From contig JAFADY010000029.1 of the NCBI GenBank assembly GCA_023424395.1, forward strand, positions 1-7,656: 7,656 bases of DNA, given 5' to 3'. Both the position numbers and the translations under genes were made by a program. Of the stretch, positions 5,225 through 7,656 are shown piece after piece. Source of the DNA: Bacteroidota bacterium. Lineage in GTDB: Bacteria; Bacteroidota; Bacteroidia; Bacteroidales; Dysgonomonadaceae. Below the pieces are notes generated by a model. That model saw only the letters and a program-made list of their open reading frames with translations. It made no database searches and was not told the origin of the DNA. Within the stretch, counting starts at the first letter, position 1; each line of letters starts with the position of its first letter.

Positions 5225-6619
5225 ATGAATCAAACAAAAAATCAGGAGCTTTTCCGTTCCGAGAAAATATCGAAGGCGATGCTCGCCCTATCCGTACCGA
5301 CAATCATCAGCCAGCTGATCAACCTGATATACAACATGGTCGACACCTTCTTTGTGGGCATGACCGGAGATTCTTATAAAATTGCCGGCGTCACCATTGC
5401 ATTCGCTCTTTTTATGCTCACCATTGCGCTCTCCAATCTCTTTGGGATCGGGGGCGGCAGCTTGATTGCACGTTTACTGGGTCAAAACGATACGAAAAAC
5501 GCAAGACGTGTCTCCGCCTTCAGCTTTTATGCGTCTATTTTGGCCGCTCTGCTATATTCCCTTATTTTATGGCTTTTGGAAGATCCCATCCTTCGCATGC
5601 TGGGCGCTTCCGAAAACACGATACTCTTTTCTCGCCAATATACAACACTCGTTGTGATTTTAGGGAGCGTCCCGCTTATTTTGTCCGCTGTGGTGGCTCA
5701 TATGCTCCGTAATGTAGGTTATTCCAAGGAAGCCAGCATCGGTTTGAGCAGCGGTGGAATTCTCAATATCGTCCTGGATCCGATTTTCATGTTCATCATT
5801 ATGCCGAAGGGAAACGAGGTGCTCGGCGCCGCTCTCGCCACGCTGATTGCCAATATCATCGCTATGCTCTATCTGCTTTGGAAGATGAAACAGGTCTCCA
5901 AGGTTGTACCGCTGAGCATGAGCCCCTCTCTTGCGCTCCAAATTCAGAGCTCCGATCGCAGAAGCCTTTTTGCCGTAGGCATCCCCTCCGCGCTGCTTAC
6001 CGGTCTGTTCGATCTGGCAAATATTATCCTCAATAAATTGATGGCAGGACACGGAGATCTCAATCTTGCCGCAATCGGCATTGTGATGAAAGCGGAGCGC
6101 CTGCCGAATGCCATTAATACCGGAATTTGTCAGGGAATGCTTCCCCTTGTCGCCTATAACTTTTCCTCCGGCGATCACAAAAGAATGCATGAAGCGATTC
6201 GCTTGGGACGCTTATGGGGGCTGTCCGTAGCGTTGATCAGCCTCGTACTCTTTCTTGTCTTTGCGGGGCCTGTCGTGCATATCTTTTTAAATACAGACGG
6301 CGAATTTGCGGAATCCGCGATAGCCACTCTCTCGCTGGCATCACTGTATTTGCGTCTTCGTGTCCTGGGCTCGCCCATTCAATTTATCAACTACCATACC
6401 TCTTTTATATTACAGGCGGTAGGCGCAGGAAAAGAAACCTTGCTCCATTCCATCGTGCGTGAACTGGTGTTTTATATTCCCCTCATGTTTGTCCTTAACT
6501 GGCTCTTCGGTGCAACCGGCATTGCCAGCGCGCTCGTTGTAGGGGAGCTTGGCGGTGCAATGTTTGCACTCTACCTCCTTCGCCGCTGGCTTCGTGAAAA
6601 TGCAAATATTGCATTATAA
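5225..6619 (+). CDS. MATE family multidrug efflux transporter
   Basis: This is a cation-coupled multidrug and toxin extrusion antiporter of the inner membrane (MatE family, MepA/DinF-like branch by overall appearance). The 464 residues form two homologous halves with about 12 membrane segments. Family marks in the N half are 'LSVPTIISQLINLIYNMVDT' (22-41), FVG (43-45), GGGSLIARLLGQ (76-87) and 'GILNIVLDPIFMFI' (178-191). The C half has 'AAIGIVMKAERLPNAINTGI' (282-301), followed by CQGMLPLVAYNFSSGD (302-317). The chosen start is ATG 5225, preceded by GAAAGAAG (5213-5220), against an in-frame ATG at 5207 with no binding site. No clear promoter was found in 5186-5224, so expression may depend on read-through of the upstream terminator. 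Substrate cannot be predicted. Possible names (mepA, norM, dinF) are not distinguishable here. Confidence 0.92.
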   Translation: MNQTKNQELFRSEKISKAMLALSVPTIISQLINLIYNMVDTFFVGMTGDSYKIAGVTIAFALFMLTIALSNLFGIGGGSLIARLLGQNDTKNARRVSAFSFYASILAALLYSLILWLLEDPILRMLGASENTILFSRQYTTLVVILGSVPLILSAVVAHMLRNVGYSKEASIGLSSGGILNIVLDPIFMFIIMPKGNEVLGAALATLIANIIAMLYLLWKMKQVSKVVPLSMSPSLALQIQSSDRRSLFAVGIPSALLTGLFDLANIILNKLMAGHGDLNLAAIGIVMKAERLPNAINTGICQGMLPLVAYNFSSGDHKRMHEAIRLGRLWGLSVALISLVLFLVFAGPVVHIFLNTDGEFAESAIATLSLASLYLRLRVLGSPIQFINYHTSFILQAVGAGKETLLHSIVRELVFYIPLMFVLNWLFGATGIASALVVGELGGAMFALYLLRRWLRENANIAL

Positions 6620-6648
6620 TAAAATCACTATTTTCCATGACTTATAGA

Positions 6649-6680
6649 AAAGGCCTCTCGAGAATTCTCGAGAAGCCTTT
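6649..6680. terminator. Bidirectional terminator between convergent genes
   Basis: AAAGGC (6649-6654) pairs with GCCTTT (6675-6680). After one C/A mismatch, TCTCGAG (6656-6662) pairs with CTCGAGA (6667-6673) around an AATT loop. The T-rich continuation on the plus strand (TTTCTTT) and the corresponding T run on the minus strand (CCTTTTCTAT) allow it to serve the MATE gene (ending 6619) and the minus-strand ATPase-like gene (ending 6683). The 3' edge nearly touches that stop codon. Confidence 0.85.
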
Positions 6681-6682
6681 CT

Positions 6683-7336
6683 TTATGCTGTGGAATCAAT
6701 GGATCTTGCAAAGTGAATCTTTATCGGAATCCATTCCTCGCCGTCACCGCCAATGGTTTCGTCAATTAAGGCAAAGCAAGGAGCTTGATTCCGTTTTTTC
6801 AGGATTTCTTTGACTTTCTCGAAGCCCTCCTGCGCAAGCTCCCGCGTAGTCTGGCTTCCCATATTGGGATTGGCGACAAAAAAAACATCCAGCCCCGGCA
6901 AAAAATGCTCTACCGCGTCCATTTGTTGAAAAAAGGATTGCTCCACATGGAGCGAATCTCGGTATGGATTGAGCATCAGAAAAACACACGAACTGCTGAT
7001 CCGCAGCTCCTCCGCTACCTGACCAAGTAAAACAAGTCCTTTATTATCTGCCGGAACATCAAGAATTAATTTTTTCGAATCTAAAATACGATCCTTCATC
7101 TGTGCAGGCACTGTCGGAGAGTCTAAGAAGGAGAGACCCGATTCAAATCGAAATTGCGGGATCTCCTTTTGATAATCCCGACTTCGAAAAATCGCCTTTG
7201 TCTGATCCAGATCCAAAAAGTATCCTCCAGCGGGAATCGAACCGGCCAATGCTAATGAGAATTCGCTTTTTCCGCTGCCGCCCTGCCCCACAAGTACAAA
7301 ATTTTGATAGTGATGGATCCAATAGGAAAGCTTCAC
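6683..7336 (-). CDS. P-loop ATPase-like protein of unknown function
   Basis: This is a cytoplasmic 217-residue protein with an N-terminal Walker A, GQGGSGKS (17-24), so it should bind ATP or GTP. The signature Lys of ParA/MinD-type loops is replaced by Gln18. Further conserved-looking elements are LDLD (41-44), FRSRD (50-54), ILDVPAD (91-97, Walker B-like), MLNPYRD (121-127) and ANPNMGSQTT (155-164). From memory this pattern (GSGKTE, VDLD, YFRSRE, N-x-NLG-x-TT) is that of SIMIBI-like ATPases encoded beside 2-ketoisovalerate:ferredoxin oxidoreductase subunits in Bacillota; their function is unknown. The start is taken as GTG 7336 because GGAGGA (7349-7344) lies 7 nt before it. The upstream in-frame ATG at 7366 has its only candidate site a single base away and would add 10 residues. 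It follows the regulator gene on the same strand. Confidence 0.8.
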   Translation of the reverse strand: MKLSYWIHHYQNFVLVGQGGSGKSEFSLALAGSIPAGGYFLDLDQTKAIFRSRDYQKEIPQFRFESGLSFLDSPTVPAQMKDRILDSKKLILDVPADNKGLVLLGQVAEELRISSSCVFLMLNPYRDSLHVEQSFFQQMDAVEHFLPGLDVFFVANPNMGSQTTRELAQEGFEKVKEILKKRNQAPCFALIDETIGGDGEEWIPIKIHFARSIDSTA

Positions 7337-7343
7337 GTTCTTT

Positions 7344-7349
7344 TCCTCC
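7344..7349 (-). promoter_or_regulatory. Ribosome binding site deciding the GTG start of the P-loop gene
   Basis: On the minus strand GGAGGA lies 7 nt upstream of GTG at 7336. The AAGGA upstream of the alternative ATG (7366) is only one base from it and overlaps the preceding stop codon, so it is badly spaced. This favours the shorter protein. Confidence 0.6.
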
Positions 7350-7371
7350 AAGTCCGCTATGTACATTTCCT

Positions 7372-7656
7372 TTAATATCCCTGATAATTTCTACGAACAA
7401 AATCCACACAGGAATCGATATGCGAATATGCCGTTTGCAATGCCAGGTGCGGTATTCCCATCTCCACTGCATGATAAATCGATAAATGCTGCATCGCGAA
7501 ATTGGACGGCAGCTCGGAAATGTGCCCCCGTACCAGTTCATCCTGCGTGCGCATAGAAAGATAGAGTATGGGATCGCGTAAGGATCGATACATGGATTGC
7601 ATATAGGCATTCTGCGAGCCGTCCACAAGAATCTGATGAAATAAGCAATCCACCTC
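7372..7656 (-). CDS. GntR/FadR-family transcriptional regulator, C-terminal part (5' end outside window)
   Basis: Only the last 94 codons are present; the frame is open to the window edge, so the GTG at 7653 is probably internal. The piece fits the all-helical ligand-binding FCD domain of FadR-subfamily GntR regulators: 'VDCLFHQILVDGSQNAYM' matches the conserved D-x-x-FH-x-x-L-x-x-x-S-x-N helix, 'HLSIYHAVEMG' the H-x-x-I-x-x-A segment, and 'AYSHID' a late His helix. Asp and His residues in these places bind metal in many family members. The N-terminal winged-helix DNA-binding domain would lie beyond 7656. It is followed on the same strand by the P-loop gene, 35 nt before its GTG, suggesting an operon. 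The effector is unknown; FCD proteins usually respond to organic acids or amino acid-related compounds. Confidence 0.75.
   Translation of the reverse strand, partial: EVDCLFHQILVDGSQNAYMQSMYRSLRDPILYLSMRTQDELVRGHISELPSNFAMQHLSIYHAVEMGIPHLALQTAYSHIDSCVDFVRRNYQGY

Noticed and set aside
6656..6673. XhoI/EcoRI-like linker as a cloning artefact
   Set aside because: The flanks (AAAGGC/GCCTTT) extend the same stem and the position fits a convergent terminator, so it looks natural.
7143..7628. 161-codon minus-strand ORF overlapping the regulator and P-loop genes
   Set aside because: It runs in another frame over two better supported genes; Arg/Cys/Ile-rich shadow composition.
1..7656. CRISPR arrays, tRNA/rRNA genes, insertion sequences or prophage genes
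   Set aside because: No repeat-spacer pattern, structural RNA signature, transposase or terminal inverted repeats were seen.

Overview
This window looks like chromosomal DNA from a low-to-mid GC Gram-positive anaerobe (Bacillota, clostridial-type). The grounds are strong AGGAGG-type ribosome binding sites, a lipoprotein-anchored binding protein, U-tract terminators, and an AT-rich intergenic leader next to more balanced coding DNA. The genus cannot be fixed from the sequence.

Layout: 1-292 is an AT-rich leader with a good sigma-70-type promoter (TTGACA, 17 nt, TATTTT with an extended -10 TG). It also holds two AT-rich inverted repeats and a near-match to the CodY box. 293-5136 (+) is a complete branched-chain amino acid ABC importer operon in the order livJ (binding lipoprotein), livH, livM (permeases), livG, livF (ATPases). 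A perfect 12-bp hairpin lies between livJ and livH; the other genes are close together or overlap. 5144-5195 is a second, composite terminator, followed at 5225-6619 (+) by a MATE-family multidrug efflux pump. 6649-6680 is a bidirectional terminator between convergent genes. On the minus strand, 6683-7336 encodes a P-loop ATPase-like protein with a probable GTG start, and 7372-7656 is the C-terminal FCD part of a GntR/FadR-type regulator cut by the window edge.

How the genes work together: LivJ captures the amino acid outside the membrane, LivH and LivM form the channel, and LivG and LivF power import. The minus-strand P-loop protein resembles, from memory, ATPases encoded beside 2-ketoisovalerate:ferredoxin oxidoreductase genes in Bacillota. 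That would fit a branched-chain amino acid fermentation neighbourhood, but this is inference.

Most interesting: each of the two hairpins inside the plus-strand gene series sits within a very short ORF that bridges the flanking genes. The one before the MATE gene encodes about 20 residues with a duplicated Arg-Pro-Trp unit and an Arg-Leu-Arg triplet, placed so that a stalled ribosome would cover the terminator stem. This is a candidate ribosome-mediated attenuator for a drug pump. It is unproven and could be coincidence.
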